64,000 bases of DNA. It comes from Forficula auricularia (taxonomy: Eukaryota; Arthropoda; Insecta; Dermaptera; Forficulidae). The stretch is taken from positions 16,678,455 to 16,742,454 of the forward strand of contig JALMQS010000187.1 of assembly GCA_024734495.1 (NCBI GenBank). Direction: 5' to 3'. Made by a program: the position numbers and the translations under genes. Shown here piece by piece: positions 21,173 through 32,149 of this stretch (position 1 is the stretch's first letter; each line of letters begins with the position of its first letter). The notes under the pieces were generated by a model, which did not search any database, was not told the DNA's origin, and saw nothing but the letters and a program-made list of their open reading frames with translations.

Positions 21173-21654
21173 TGGAATCCTATATGTTTCTGTATATATT
21201 TTTAATCTCCAAAAAAAAACTGAACAACTTTCATAAGAACTATTTTTTATACGACATCAAATAAACAAAATAAATGAATCAATTAGATCTCAAAAAAACC
21301 CCCTAATAATTATTTTTAACAATTATTAAACTTAATTATCAAATAATAATGATCAAATAATTAATTATTAATTAAATAATTAATTAATCGAAAAGTCACA
21401 ACAATGAAATAAGTGTTTATAATGATCTTAAAACTTCATTATACACAGATTTAAGAGATTATTTTCTACTTAAAAGAACTAGTTAAAATTCTTGACTTTA
21501 CAAAAGTTAATTTCTCGTGTCAATCCAGTAGATAGTTATATTGTATTTCCATAATAAAAATGGAGCATTTTTTGTTGAAGACAGAATTAAAATGATCTTA
21601 ATTTATGCATTAAATGTGGAAGAAGTGTTATGGGGCTGCCATTGAAATTAATGC

Positions 21655-21938
21655 CTAAATAAAAATAAATTCACTTTTTAATTATTATTTTAAAACTCAC
21701 TAATAGTTCATGACAAATAAATTTTATTAAAATTAAAAAAATTTAATTATTATTTTAAAAACCACTAACAGTTCATGATAAATCAATTTTATTCAAATTA
21801 GGAAATTTAAATTATTGTTTTTAAACTCACTAATAGTTCATGACAAACTAATTTTATTTGAATTGCTTAACAAAATAATTGAAACTTTCAGTTTAAAAAA
21901 TCAATTTGTCTAAATTTTATTAAAATTAGCAAATTTCC
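21655..21938 (+). repeat. Dispersed copy of the satellite's left edge
   Basis: From CCTAAATAAAAATAAATTC through four 64-bp monomers it is nearly identical to 16543-16735 for about 195 bp. It is inserted in element A4, between AAATTAATG and CTGATAGGAATACACC. Confidence 0.8.
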
Positions 21939-22519
21939 TGATAGGAATACACCCTCACAAGCTTCATGTTATTATGTTGTTATCTGTTAAAAAAACAACA
22001 ACAAAAACAAAAACAGGAAATGGAACGGCTACGCAGAAACTGGAACTGGCCAAAATAAGGAAATTGGAACTGGAATTCATCCAGAAGACTCTCTTGAATG
22101 TCTCAGAAGAGTGTCGAAAAATTATCAAATTATTTATTTAATAATTAATTATTTAATCATTATTATTTGATAATTAAGTTGAATAATTGTTAAAAATAAT
22201 TATTAAGAATTTTTTTTGAGATCTAATTGATTCATGTATTTTGTTTATTTGATGTCGTATAAAAAAATAGTTCTTATGAAAGTTGTTCAGTTATTTTTGT
22301 AAATTAAGTACACGTATAGAAAAATATAGGATTCTATTTAAAAACAGAATTTGACATTGAAATACCATTGAAAGCTTGTTCTAAGTCGACAAACAATAGC
22401 GTAGTTTAGTTTCCCCCTCGATATAAACAAACTTTTATTTGAAACTTTTTTTCCATATAATGCACTGTTTTTGAGTTATAAGACTGTCTCAAGATAAAAA
22501 AACCTCACCCGGTATATAC

Positions 22520-23400
22520 ATATGTATTTTGTATTTTGAAATGTATTTTGTATCGAAAATACATGTTTTGATGTATTTTGCCCATCTCTGAAATACTTGT
22601 TTTATTTAACAATGAAAAAACATGATTTTTTTTTAATTTATCTATTAATCTGACCACCCGGTGAGCTTTTTTTGTTTGTTAAGCGTATCGTGTAATTCGA
22701 TCAAATAATATCATAAGAAATGACGGATATTTTACCTAAAATCTTTAATTGGATTTTTTTAAAATTTTTAACAAAATATAATTGTTATCTACGTAACATT
22801 TAACTTGTATTTGGACGCTTTTTATGTTCATTTATATAAATGCTTAAGTAATTCACTTTTTTTATATTCTAATATTTTAATTCTCTGTAGTGTCTTTGTT
22901 ACATCACACGAAAACGAACGGTTGGTTGTTAGGCTAGGTTAAGAGTTAAGAGTTGTTGTGTTGTCAAATGAGCAACATCATTCCCCTCTATTAAATAATC
23001 TCTAAGAATATAGAATATCCATTATTGAGTTTGTTTGGCTTAGCAATCAATGATCCAGCTGGCCGGGTTTCTTTCTCTTCTCGCTGACTCACGGCAGACT
23101 TGAACGATACGATTACCTAAACATTTATTTATTTATTTATTTTAAAACAAATTCCTTTTTCAGAAGAAATTATTAGCCAACTCATCATTACAGACTGACT
23201 GACTCGTCATATTATATCTCGGCATTTTAAATCACAATGATTTGATTTTTGTTCATCAACTACATAATTTCGAAATCACAATTTTTTTCGAATAAATGGT
23301 TTGTCAACAGATTCTTCAGATTTTCATCTATGTAGGACATATTTTTGGACATTATTCACTTTGGTGTTGAATGTGGTATTTTTCGTATTGCTTTTATTTA
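22520..23400. other. AT-rich spacer with a hAT-like end
   Basis: On the minus strand CAGAGATGGGCAAAATACAT begins at 22590 and continues to 22520. Its inverse also appears at 5516-5575. This looks like a hAT-type terminus without a partner. The rest (22600-23400) shows nothing recognisable. Confidence 0.4.
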
Positions 23401-23476
23401 TTTATTTTTGTTTTAATTTGAAACTTTATAATAGGAAAATAAAGACAAGTTTTTATGTGTGACTTATTTATTTATC

Positions 23477-23514
23477 AGCTAACGTTTCGTCGACTTTGCC
23501 GACTTCTTCAGGGC
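23477..23514 (-). ncRNA. Hammerhead ribozyme motif HHR-4
   Basis: On the minus strand CTGAAGA is at 23511-23505. Stem II is GTCG paired with CGAC around GCAAAGT, then GAAA at 23488-23485 and ACGTT. Stem I is weak in this copy. The ACGT after GAA is the same minimal stem III as in HHR-3, HHR-6 and HHR-7. Confidence 0.7.
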
Positions 23515-23564
23515 TTCAAATAGTCATGCTACACATTATTTGAAGACCTGAAGAAGTAGTACAT

Positions 23565-24177
23565 CGAGGGGTGATCCGCGATTGGAAGTAGCTGTACACC
23601 CCTTTGGAAGTATTTTGGAAGTACTTGGAAATATTTAGAAGTACTTGGGAATATTTGGAAGTACCTGGAAATATTTGGAAGTACTTGGAAATATTTGGAA
23701 GTACTTGGAAATATTTGGAAGTACTTGGGAATATTTGGAAGTACTTGGAATATTTGGAAGTACTTGGGAATATTTGGAAGTGACTTGGAAATATTTGGAA
23801 GTACTTAGAATATTTGGAAGTACTTGGAAATATTTGGAAGCACCTGAAATATTTTGAAGTACTTGGAAATATTTGGAAGTACTTGGGAATATTTGGAAGT
23901 ACTTGGGAATATTTGGAAGTACTTGGGAATATTTGGAAGTATTTGGGAATATTTGGAAGTACTTGGAAGTACTTGGGAATATTTGGAAGTACTTGGAAAT
24001 ATTTGGAAGTACTTGGAAATATTTGGAGAGTACTTGAATATTTGGAAGTACTTGGGAATATTTGAAGTACTTAGGAATATTTGGAAGTACTTGGAAATAT
24101 TTGGAAGTACTTGGAAATATTTGGAAGTACAAGTGGAAGTAGGTGTACAGCATTATTAGGTCGCGTTTCACCCCTCG
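23565..24177. mobile_element. hAT-type MITE with an expanded minisatellite core
   Basis: The ends are CGAGGGGTGATCCGCGATTGG and the inverse of CGAGGGGTGAAACGCGACC, flanked by a perfect 8-bp duplication TAGTACAT (23557-23564, 24178-24185). Shorter relatives are at 32436-32546 (111 bp) and 51975-52138. Between the ends, a 20-bp unit is repeated about 26 times. An 8-bp duplication fits hAT (also P or Merlin). Confidence 0.9.
23601..24130 (+). repeat. 20-bp minisatellite (GGAAGTACTTGGAAATATTT)
   Basis: About 26 head-to-tail copies with few variants, mainly TTGGAAATA versus TTGGGAATA, and occasional 1-base shifts. Because the period is 20, all three frames cycle, and open frames on both strands are by-products of the repeat, not genes. 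Shorter relatives of the MITE have only two or three GGAATTATTT-like units at the same place, which suggests the source of the expansion. Confidence 0.95.
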
Positions 24178-24597
24178 TAGTACATTATTATAAGGACCGT
24201 TCGTCACGACTTTAGCGCCAACTGGCGACGAAAATGTAAACTTTGTGGGATATTTTATTAAACTTCCAAGACAAAGAGACTCGACTCTTCTATCTATGAT
24301 ATATACTACCATATAATAATTTACAATAATTGCCCCAATTCTCCCAAAATAATTTGAATAAATAAACACAAGAGTGCGCTACCTTCAGCAGTACTGCTGT
24401 TTCTATGTTTAACGCACGCTCCCTATAATATAATTAAATGGTAAATTAAACAATTAAAAATATACTTTGGATATCTTATTAAAAATTTTAACATAATCTC
24501 GAATATCATGGCAGCATGAGTTAAAAAAGTTAATTCATAAAGGAGAGATCAACGAGGTTGTCCTTTGCTTCATAGAATAAACATATACCTATATATA

Positions 24598-25697
24598 CAG
24601 GGTGTCCCAAAAGTCAAGGATCAAACGTGAACACGAGATAGGTGAGTTCAGGATTGTCCAAAATATAAAAAAATTTAAATAAAACTCTCTTAGTTTTCGA
24701 GTTATGGGCATTTTTTTGAAAACCGCGAAAATCGCTACCCTGCTCTAAATATTTGAATACTGTGGCTACGAATTTTCATATTTTATAATTCTAATTTTTG
24801 TTACGGAATCCTGAATAATACTGCTATCGATCACAAAACAGAAAATAACTAAGAGTATTATACTTTTTGAGAAAAAAAATATTTTTGTCAGATTCATGTG
24901 TCAAAAAATTTTAATCAGCTAACTTTGACTCTTGATATCTTAAAAAAAACTGTGTCAAACAATAATGGCAAATTATCTAAAAAATTGACGCATTTAATCA
25001 AGATTTCAAAATGGTATAAAACATTCCACTTTTTTAAAAAACAAAAAATAATATTTGCATTTTTATGCGAAAGAAACTAATTTCAAAACACAATTCGTAA
25101 TTGGCTAAAGGGTAGAATTTAACATGAAAACTAATTTAATTTATTAAAATATTTTTATTCAATTAAAGTAAATGTTCAAAATAATAATTGTTTTTATTTT
25201 CAATATCTAATAATATTTAAAATTACAAATTAAAATTAAAATTATTTGATATCTGTTTTCATGTTAAATTCTACCCTTTAGTCAATTACGAATTGTGTTT
25301 TGAAATTGGTTTCTTTCGCATAAAAATGCAAATATTATTTTTTGTTTTTTAAAAAAGTGGAATGTTTTATACCATTTTGAAATCTTGATTAAAAGCGTCA
25401 ATTTTTTAGATTAATTTGCCATTATTGTTTGACACAGTTTTTTTTTAAGATATCAAGAGTCAAAGTTAGCTGATTAAAATTTTTTGACACATGAATCTGA
25501 CAAAAATATTTTTTTCTCAAAAAGTATAATACTCTTAGTTATTTTCTGTTTTGTGATCGATAGCAGTATTATTCAGGATTCCGTAACAAAAATTAGAATT
25601 ATAAAATATGAGAGCAGGGTAGCGATTTTCGTGGTTTTCAAAAAATGCCCATAACTCGAAAACTAAGAGAGTTTTATTTAAATTTTTTATATTTTAG
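24598..25697. mobile_element. Family C long palindrome, right end lost
   Basis: Starts CAGGGTGTCCCAAAAGTC. The arms at about 24640-25130 and 25250-25697 share TAACTCGAAAACTAAGAG (inverse), GTTACGGAATCCTGAAT, ATCGATCACAAAACAG, AGTATTATACTTTTTGAG and GACTCTTGATATCTT. The loop centre lies near 25165-25230. The right terminus is missing and is replaced by the Helitron-like piece at 25698. No protein. Confidence 0.8.
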
Positions 25698-25967
25698 AGG
25701 GCATAGCGGGGGTGCGTTGCTCGAAGGCGGTATGGGGGTGGTTGTCCAGGGAGCGTGGCGGGGGTGTGGTGTGTGGGTGCGGTATGCGGCGGGGGTCCAG
25801 GAGCGTAGATGGGCTGGTATGGAGGTGGGGTCCAGGGGGGTGGGGTGCCGGGGTGATGTGCAGTGATAGGGCGGTTTTTATCAGAATTTTAAATTAAAAA
25901 TAATATTAATATATAACTTTTAACTGAAGCAAAAAGTTGCCGAGCATTCCTCGGTGGCTCCAGGTAG
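25698..25967 (+). mobile_element. Helitron-like 3' end fragment
   Basis: A G-rich interior (25700-25860) is followed by TAATATATAACTTTTAACTG and a hairpin GCCGAGCATTCCTCGGT ending near 25956, then GGCTCCAGGTAG. It matches the 12.9-kb fragment in opposite orientation. It abuts the truncated end of element C. The open frames in the G-rich part have no domain. Confidence 0.5.
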
Positions 25968-26198
25968 TTAAGTATATTAAATGAGCAAAGTTTATATATA
26001 TATATCTGATTCTTTTTGGGGAATCGAAACAGATGAACTTTGTTCGAATATTCAATAATAAATTTTATTTGGAATGTTTAATGTTAACGTTAGATGAACG
26101 CGAAAGTTTTAACTTATAACAAATTTATAAGAACCATACTATTGCTGACTAAGTGAAAGTCGTTAGAGCCGTTTTCGAGAAAACGATTCAATATATAT

Positions 26199-27482
26199 TG
26201 ATTGGCAACTGTAATAGGCGGATTTTTTTAGAAAATCAAAGACAATTTTTTCATGGAACTAAATAACTTTATTTTGTAAGGTATTGCCCATTTTGATCAA
26301 TGACCTTTTGCCATCTTTCAGGCAGCATCATAATCCCACGTTCATAAAACTTCTGGTTTTTATTAGCAAAAAACTGAATCATGAACGATTTGACATCATC
26401 ATCATTATTGAAATTTTTACCATTCAAGGAGTTTTGTAAAGATCGAAATAAAAAGTAATCAGATGGTGCAAGGTCAGGACTATATGGTGGATGTGGCAAA
26501 ACATCCCAACCAAGCTCCAATAATTTTTGCCGAGTGACCAAAGATGTGTGTGGCCTTGCATTGTCATGATGGAATACAACACCTTTTCGATTTGTCAATT
26601 CGGCCCGCTTTTCTTCAACTGCATTGTTTAATTTCAGTTAGTTGTTCAATGTAGACAACAGAATTGATCGTTCGGTTGGGTGGTAAGAGTTCAAAGTAGA
26701 CAATTCCTTTGTAATCCCACCAAACTGATAACAAAACCTTCTTTTGATGAATACCAGCTTTTGATGTTGTTTGAGCTGGTTCACCTGGCCTGCTCCACTA
26801 TCTTTTCCTCTTGATATTGTTGTAAACAACCCATTTTTTCATTGCCAGTTATCAGTCGTTTTAAAAATGGATCATTTTCATTACGTTTCTTTAGCAAATC
26901 GCAGCTGTTAATGCGTTGCGTTAAATGCGTTTCTTTCAGTTCGTGAGGAACCCATGTATCGAGTTTTTGAACATAGCCAAGTTGTTTTAAGTGATTTTCA
27001 ATGCATGTATGTGATACATGAAGCTTCTCTGCAATCTCACGTGTTGTACTGTGACGATCCGAATCGATTATTGCTTTGATTAGGTCGTCATCAACTTCAA
27101 CTGGACGACCAGAGCGTTTTTCATCTTTGAGTGAAAAATCACCAGAACGAAATTTGGCAAACCAATTTTGACATTGCCGTTCTTTAAAGGCTTCGTCGCC
27201 ATAAACAGCACATAACTTTTTGTGAGCTTGCGATGCGTTTTTCCCTTTGCGGAAATAAAAAGCAAAATATGACGAAAATGTTCCTTTTGATTTTCCATTT
27301 GTCAACGAACGCCAAACAAAACTACGCAACCGATCAAAAAACTTTTTTACTGATTGACAGCTGAATTGCCAACTATCAAATAATAAAATGTGTTTTACAT
27401 TTGGACTACGCCAGCAAACTCTAAAAATTCAACTGAAGCCATATCATATAGAGTAAAATCCGCAATTACTTAGTTGCCAACC
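26199..27482 (-). mobile_element. mariner transposon (degenerate)
   Basis: The inverted ends read TTGGCAACTGTAATAGGCGG at 26202 and, on the minus strand from 27480, TTGGCAACTAAGTAATTGCG, followed in both by GGATTTT or GATTTT. Length about 1.28 kb, the usual size for mariner. The TIR type with GTAATTGCGG resembles mariner subfamilies such as cecropia/mellifera, but I cannot decide which. The encoded transposase is broken. Confidence 0.85.
26272..27298 (-). pseudogene. mariner transposase pseudogene
   Basis: Probable start MENQKEHFRHILLF at 27298. The frame shifts near 27255 into the helix-turn-helix region (CQNWFAKFRSGDFSLKDEKR, then REIAEKLHVSHTCIENHLK), and further frameshifts follow at about 26820 and 26640. 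The catalytic core keeps HHDNARPH and LAPSDYFLF with 34 residues between the two aspartates (DD34D). The first catalytic position reads ITGNEK where mariners have ITGDEK. It ends RWQKVIDQNGQYLTK. Frameshifts plus the D-to-N change make it inactive. Confidence 0.9.
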
Positions 27483-27844
27483 TTAAATTAAGAAAATAGT
27501 TGAATACGCGCTTGAACTAAAGAGTTGAATATATATAAAATCTGATTATATGACCTATTCGGGAATCCATCGCTTAAATGGAAAAGGCATTTGCGGGCTT
27601 AACGCAGAGGATGCCGGATCATACCCGGCTGGGTCCTATCTTTTTCCAACTCTTGGTTCAGTATCAAAACGAATCAGGTCCCAATTGCACCAAAATAGGG
27701 CAGTGACCTGAGAAAAAAGTTTTAACTTTCACGTTCATCTAACGTTAACATTAAACATTCCAAATAAAATTTATTATTGAATATTCGAACAAAGTTCATC
27801 TGTTTCGATTCCCCAAAAAGAATCAGACAGATGGACTTTGTAGC

Positions 27845-27880
<36 letters not shown>

Positions 27881-28308
27881 CGGGTTCTCGTAAACGGCAC
27901 TAACGATTTCGCTAAAAATTGGTGTACTTATCAAGTCTCATGAGTTATTAGTCGTGTATAAATTTTAATCTGATTGAAATAAAGGAAGGGGGTGTAAATT
28001 AGTCATGTCGCAAAATAAATATTTTAATCGTTCATATCTCGTCTTCGGTAAGTCGCAGAGCCTTGAAATTCAAAACTTAAGCTCGATATAGGATAGAAGG
28101 GATACAACAAGTTTTTCCTTGAAATCGAAACACCTGAAGTGGACATTTACATGAAAGATTTTTTTTTTTAAATTGGTTTACTTATCAACTGTCATGTGTT
28201 ATTCTACTATTTAGAAGCAAAAAGTTACCGAGCATCGCTCGGTTCTCAGGCACTATATATAATATTGCGGAGAAATATTGTCGCTATATTCCACTAATTT
28301 TTACTTTA
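27483..28308. other. Spacer with a TA microsatellite and a repeat end
   Basis: 27846-27878 is a (TA)n run. At about 28210-28250 AAAAAGTTACCGAGCATCGC, then TCGG, matches the hairpin end of the Helitron-like fragments. The 27590-27720 stretch contains GGATCATACCCGGCTGGGTC, vaguely tRNA-like but without boxes. No gene. Confidence 0.4.
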
Positions 28309-29270
28309 TCCAATGCGAAGCATGGGGAAAGTATTGTAATCGGTCTCGCGGCAAGCGCGAATTCAAAGGGTCCTCAGGTAAAGACTACGGAACCCATGGA
28401 CTCAATTAAAGTCATAAATTGTAGTATTCAATTAGGTTGAATTTTAGCACGTGACGGTTTTGCCAAAAATTACATGGGTCTCTGCCGAGAGGCCAAAAAG
28501 TGCGATTTTTTCATTTAGTGCTTGCGGATGTATGTATGTATGTATGTTATCGTTTTTTTGGCCCACGATTTTTTCCACACCGTTGCACTGAATGAAATGA
28601 AATCAAAAACCTACCATTATTTTAACAAATGAAGCGCTGATTAGTTTTTGGTACATATCGGCCAATAAACATTAGTACTTTATTTCATTACTTTTTTAGT
28701 TTTTTCTAAATATCTTGAAAATGACTTAACCAATTTTGATGAAATTTAATATCCTAATTAAGTACCTTGGTGACCACAAAAAAGGTTAAATAAAGTTTTT
28801 AGTAAAATTATATTTTAAAGTACTTTACTCCAGAGTAAGAGTACTTTTTTATAATTTTTATTTTAAATTCTTTAAAATTTATTCAGTTGATCTTTTTAAT
28901 ATAGCTCAATTAAACTTGCTTAAGTAAGAATGGATAGCCTTCTCTCTGTGAAATTCTTAAAAAATTTTGAGGAAATTTTATAAGTAACCATAGCAACTGC
29001 GTTGTTTTCTTATCACGTTACCATTGCTGAAGACATGGAGGAATCGTGTTAAAATCAAAAATAACGATTGATTATCGTCTAGTACTTGAGGAATAACCAT
29101 ACTATATTGGATTTTTGACGTTTCTGTTTTTAATGGTAACCATTGATGAAGACATGGAAAAATCGACTTAAAATAAAAAATATCGATTGATTATCGTCTA
29201 GTACTTGAGGAATAACCATTCTATATTGGATTTTTGACGTTTCGGTTTTTATTGGTAACCATTGCTGAAG
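28309..29270 (+). repeat. Repeat K, copy K1
   Basis: About 950 bp that matches 50400-51318 in inverse orientation. Shared landmarks include GCATGGGGAAAGTATTGTAA, TCGGTCTCGCGGCAAG, AAAGGGTCCTCA, CACGTGACGGTTTTG and ATATCTTGAAAATGACTTAA. It starts TTTTACTTTATCCAATGC, like the ends of element H. No coding frame survives. Probably a large non-autonomous DNA element. Confidence 0.8.
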
Positions 29271-29690
29271 ACACTGCTCAAGCTTAAGTTGTTTATTATA
29301 AAAGAATTTAGATCTTTTTGATTTTAAGTCGATTATTCCACGTTTTCAGTAGAGGTTGCCATTAATAGTCAAAACATCAAAAATGGAATGCAATAAGTTT
29401 ATTCCTCTAGTAGTAGATAAGAAGCGATCGTTATTTTTGATTTTCAGTTCGATTCCTCCATGTCTTCAGCAATGGTTACCAATAATAATCCGAAACGTCA
29501 AAAATCCAATGTAGAATTTTTATTTCTCAGGTATTAGATGAGAATCGATGGCTATTTTTGATTTTAAGTCGATTCTTCCATGTCTTCAGCAATGGTTGCT
29601 AATAATAACCGTAACGTCAAAAATCCAATGTAGAATGGTTATTCCTCGACTATTAAATGAGAATAGATCATTATTTTTGAATTAAAGTCA
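29010..29690. repeat. 119-120 bp tandem units, two forward and three inverted
   Basis: Forward units start near 29037 and 29157 and inverted units near 29331, 29450 and 29569. All share AAAATCCAATGTAGAATGG or its inverse, GACGTTTCGG and TGGTAACCATTGCTGAAGAC. The two orientations face each other near 29290. Similar units close K2 (50400-50640). The segment GGTTACCAATAATAACC followed by GAAACGTC resembles the 3' half of a hammerhead, but the CUGANGA box is absent. Confidence 0.8.
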
Positions 29691-29699
29691 AGATGAACT

Positions 29700-31285
29700 G
29701 CAAATCGCAAGTGATATCTGATTAATAATAAAGGAATAAACATATTAATATTTCAAATGAATTTGGATAAAGTTTAGCAACGATTCGTTGCAGTTTATTT
29801 TTATTAAATTAATTTAAGTTGATGTACCAAAATCATGATCGTTCGAAATAAATTCCGAAAATTTTGGAATAAAATTATCCGTATGCACTTGTATTCTGAA
29901 CGTTGTTAAATTTTCACAAAACTATAATTTTTTGCCAAAATAAATGAAAGCGAACTGTTTCATGTTTTGATGTTTGACTTTTACACCCATAAAAACAACA
30001 GTACACATTACTTTTATTTTTATGAGGAGCGAATTACATGTTTATAAAGATATTTATATACGTTTTTATGTTGTTTATAAATCAAACTCAATAATTAGTT
30101 GTTTTAAGTCTTATTCATTTAAAATGAAAATTGAAACTTTTTTTAAACGTTGTTGTCATTGAGATTGCATTAATCATATGGTTATTTATCCTTCATCCTC
30201 TAGTACTAACTTTGACCACCAGATAGCGTATCGAAATTCTTAGTTTCCCAATACTTCTTAAGAATGAATGAGATTGTCAATATAAGCTAGAACCTGAGCA
30301 GTAAATATAATAAATTAAAAAATTTTACGCGTTCTGTCATCGTGTAGTGCCCTATTATTTGTCATCTGTCTAATTCACAAATGTAAAATATGACGGCTGT
30401 TGTAGATCTGTTAATTGGGAAATAGTTCTCAAATTTAAATTCCAGCTGCTATTGGAACAGCCTATATAACAAACTGATATTATCTAAAACACAAAAAAAG
30501 AAAAAACATGAAAGGGTGGAATTTAAGAAGCTTACGATTCAAATGAGATTAAATCAAAGGGTGGGCTTAATCATATCACACTGACCTGTTTATTAAAAAA
30601 GCAGCTGAAAAATAACACTTAAGAAATCACCAAAAAACCAAAATTTTAATATCTTGAAATCAAAAAGAATTAAAAAAAATCAAAAACGTCTAATTATATG
30701 ATTTGTCGGAATTGCATTGGAAAACGCGCCAGTCACGTCAAATGTGATATTTCTTCCCAAACTAATTCTTTTGTTCTTGCTTTACCCTGTTATTATCAAA
30801 TAATTATTGATACATTCGATTTCCAACAGTTTTTTCTTTACAAAGATGAAGAGAGGAAGGGTTAAAGAGGGGAGGGAGGTTTTGAAAAGCAACTCAATTA
30901 TATGAAATCTCGTATCATCAGATTTTTTACCTTATTTGGGTTTCCGTTGAATTGATTGGAAAATTCTTAGATTTCAATACTATGGCAAATTATTTCAAGA
31001 TATAAAAAATGACGATGTGACAAGAAATTGCAATGAATATTTGTGGTGTTTTTTTTTCGACTTATGGTAGAAGAGAAAGAATGTCAATGGAAATGAAATT
31101 AAAAAGGAAAAAATCAAGTTAGTTTGTTATACTAAACTATAAAGTAATATTTACTTATAGATTTTATTATTAGTGCATAAAAATACAAAAAATAAATTGT
31201 TTTTTTGAATGATCTAAATTTATGCACTCTTAAAAATGTCGTAAACCATTTAATTTTAATGCACTCAAAGCACAATGCTGTCTAA
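29700..31285. other. No gene or repeat recognised
   Basis: AT-rich sequence. The small frame at 29974-30162 has no domain or coding bias. Best candidate for single-copy intergenic DNA in this part. Confidence 0.4.
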
Positions 31286-31293
31286 TATCTAGG

Positions 31294-31970
31294 CAACGCT
31301 GGATTTATACTAGGGTCACTAGGGGCTAGTGTCCAGGGCGGCAAATTTCCAGGGGAGACAAAATTTGGAACGTGAGAAAAAATTAAGAACTACTTGGGGG
31401 TCGGGTAGGCTAGGGGTTAGCGTGTCACCCTGCTAACCAAGTGGACCCGGGTTCGAATCCGACTCGAGGCAACCGGCTAAAACCTGACTCCGGGGTAGAG
31501 ACAAATTTCTAAAAAAATAAAAATAATTAGTATCCTAAATTGCCTAGAATTGGCTAGAAAGGCCGAAAAGCAAAAAAAACTACTTACCTTCCACAATGAG
31601 CGAAAATATGCTGAATAGTTTAGCCATTCTGTGCATTGAATCAGATTTAATTCAAGGTTGAGATTGTGAAGATTTAATTTTCCAGTTTGTAAATCAAAAA
31701 GTCAGACGCGTTTGCCTCTAAAAAGAAGTATTATATTGTCGCAATTTATGAGCAATCGTTTTGTTTGTCAATTTGTGATTTTCAATAAGAAAACATTGTT
31801 TTATATGTAAATATCCTATTTATAATAAAACGATTTTCGACTATAAATGAATCATTTTATTTATTTGAAAATTGTCTATCAAACATTTACCTATTTTATT
31901 TAGGCTTTAGGTAATGAGGCGACATTTTTCAGGATGCCCGGGGGTGGCACTTAGAATAAATTCGGCCCTG
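31294..31970. mobile_element. Non-autonomous hAT element with a SINE inside
   Basis: Ends CAACGCTGGATTTATAC and, in inverse, CAGGGCCGAATTTATTC, flanked by the 8-bp duplication TATCTAGG (31286-31293, 31971-31978). Interior non-coding, with SINE2 at about 31392-31580. Terminal CA and an 8-bp duplication support hAT. Confidence 0.85.
31388..31580 (+). mobile_element. SINE2, tRNA-derived, copy a
   Basis: The head has GGGTCGGGTAGGCTAGGGG and a B-box CCGGGTTCGAATCCG. The body includes AACCTGACTCCGGGGTAG and AAGGCCGAAAAGC. It is flanked by AACTACTT on both sides (about 31379 and 31573), a short target duplication. Copy b at 41467-41660 is inverted. In copy b the acceptor-like ends GTCGGAT and ATCCGAC still pair. 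Confidence 0.8.
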
Positions 31971-32149
31971 TATCTAGGCTCGTCTTCCGTAATTTTCCAG
32001 ACATTCCCTTTGATTTGGAACTCAATGAAATTTTTTGATAAAAGTGGATTTTGAATTTTTCTGATACCAATAATTACTTCATGTAAGCTTTCTATCCAAA
32101 CACTGTATTGTTCAATATCTTACCCTAAACACTCATCAAGTTCACCTAT

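Larger units (their letters stand above)
20253..22513. mobile_element. Family A element, copy A4, with three nested blocks
   Basis: Left arm pieces at 20253-20405 and 21180-21655, and a right arm at 22100-22513 ending CTCACCCGGTATATA. Between them lie a block with SINE1 and S2 (20405-21180) and a satellite fragment (21655-21938). The unique middle (TTCCAGTTCCAATTTCC in inverse) is at about 21940-22100. Taking out the nested blocks would give about 1.2-1.3 kb, close to A1. Confidence 0.7.
23400..24260. mobile_element. Q: ribozyme-bearing palindromic repeat split by a MITE
   Basis: Contains HHR-4 on the minus strand (23477-23514). At 23536-23557 lies the inverse of its 5' flank: TTTGAAGACCTGAAGAAG mirrors CTTCTTCAGGGCTTCAAA. 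This is the same head-to-head 5' arrangement as in E1 and R. The second arm is cut by the MITE at 23565-24177 and its sequence beyond is too diverged to delimit. Confidence 0.55.
26008..27824. repeat. Long inverted repeat flanking the mariner
   Basis: 26008-26114 and 27722-27824 are inverted copies of about 103 bp, nearly identical, sharing GATTCTTTTTGGGGAATC, AACAGATGAACTTTG and TTCTAACGTTAACATTAAAC-like blocks in mirrored form. The mariner is in the roughly 1.6-kb spacer, off-centre. Either the mariner inserted into a foldback element or the arms are two inverted copies of one repeat. Confidence 0.8.

Noticed and set aside
23601..24130. A CRISPR-like or telomeric array
   Set aside because: No spacers, a 20-bp period, and it is contained within a MITE with an 8-bp duplication. 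It does not match the TTAGG insect telomere unit.
23635..24369. A 244-codon frame and several shorter ones with repeating KYFQVLPNI-like or STWKYLEV-like peptides
   Set aside because: They are translations of the 20-bp minisatellite, open in several frames on both strands, with no unique sequence or domain.
25645..25897. Small Gly/Arg-rich proteins
   Set aside because: They come from the G-rich interior of a Helitron-like fragment; composition explains the open frames.
28300..29700. Complete hammerheads in the 119-bp units at GCTGAAGACATGG
   Set aside because: CTGAAGA is present but no GAAA follows at stem II distance on the same strand; the GAAAC belongs to the opposite strand.
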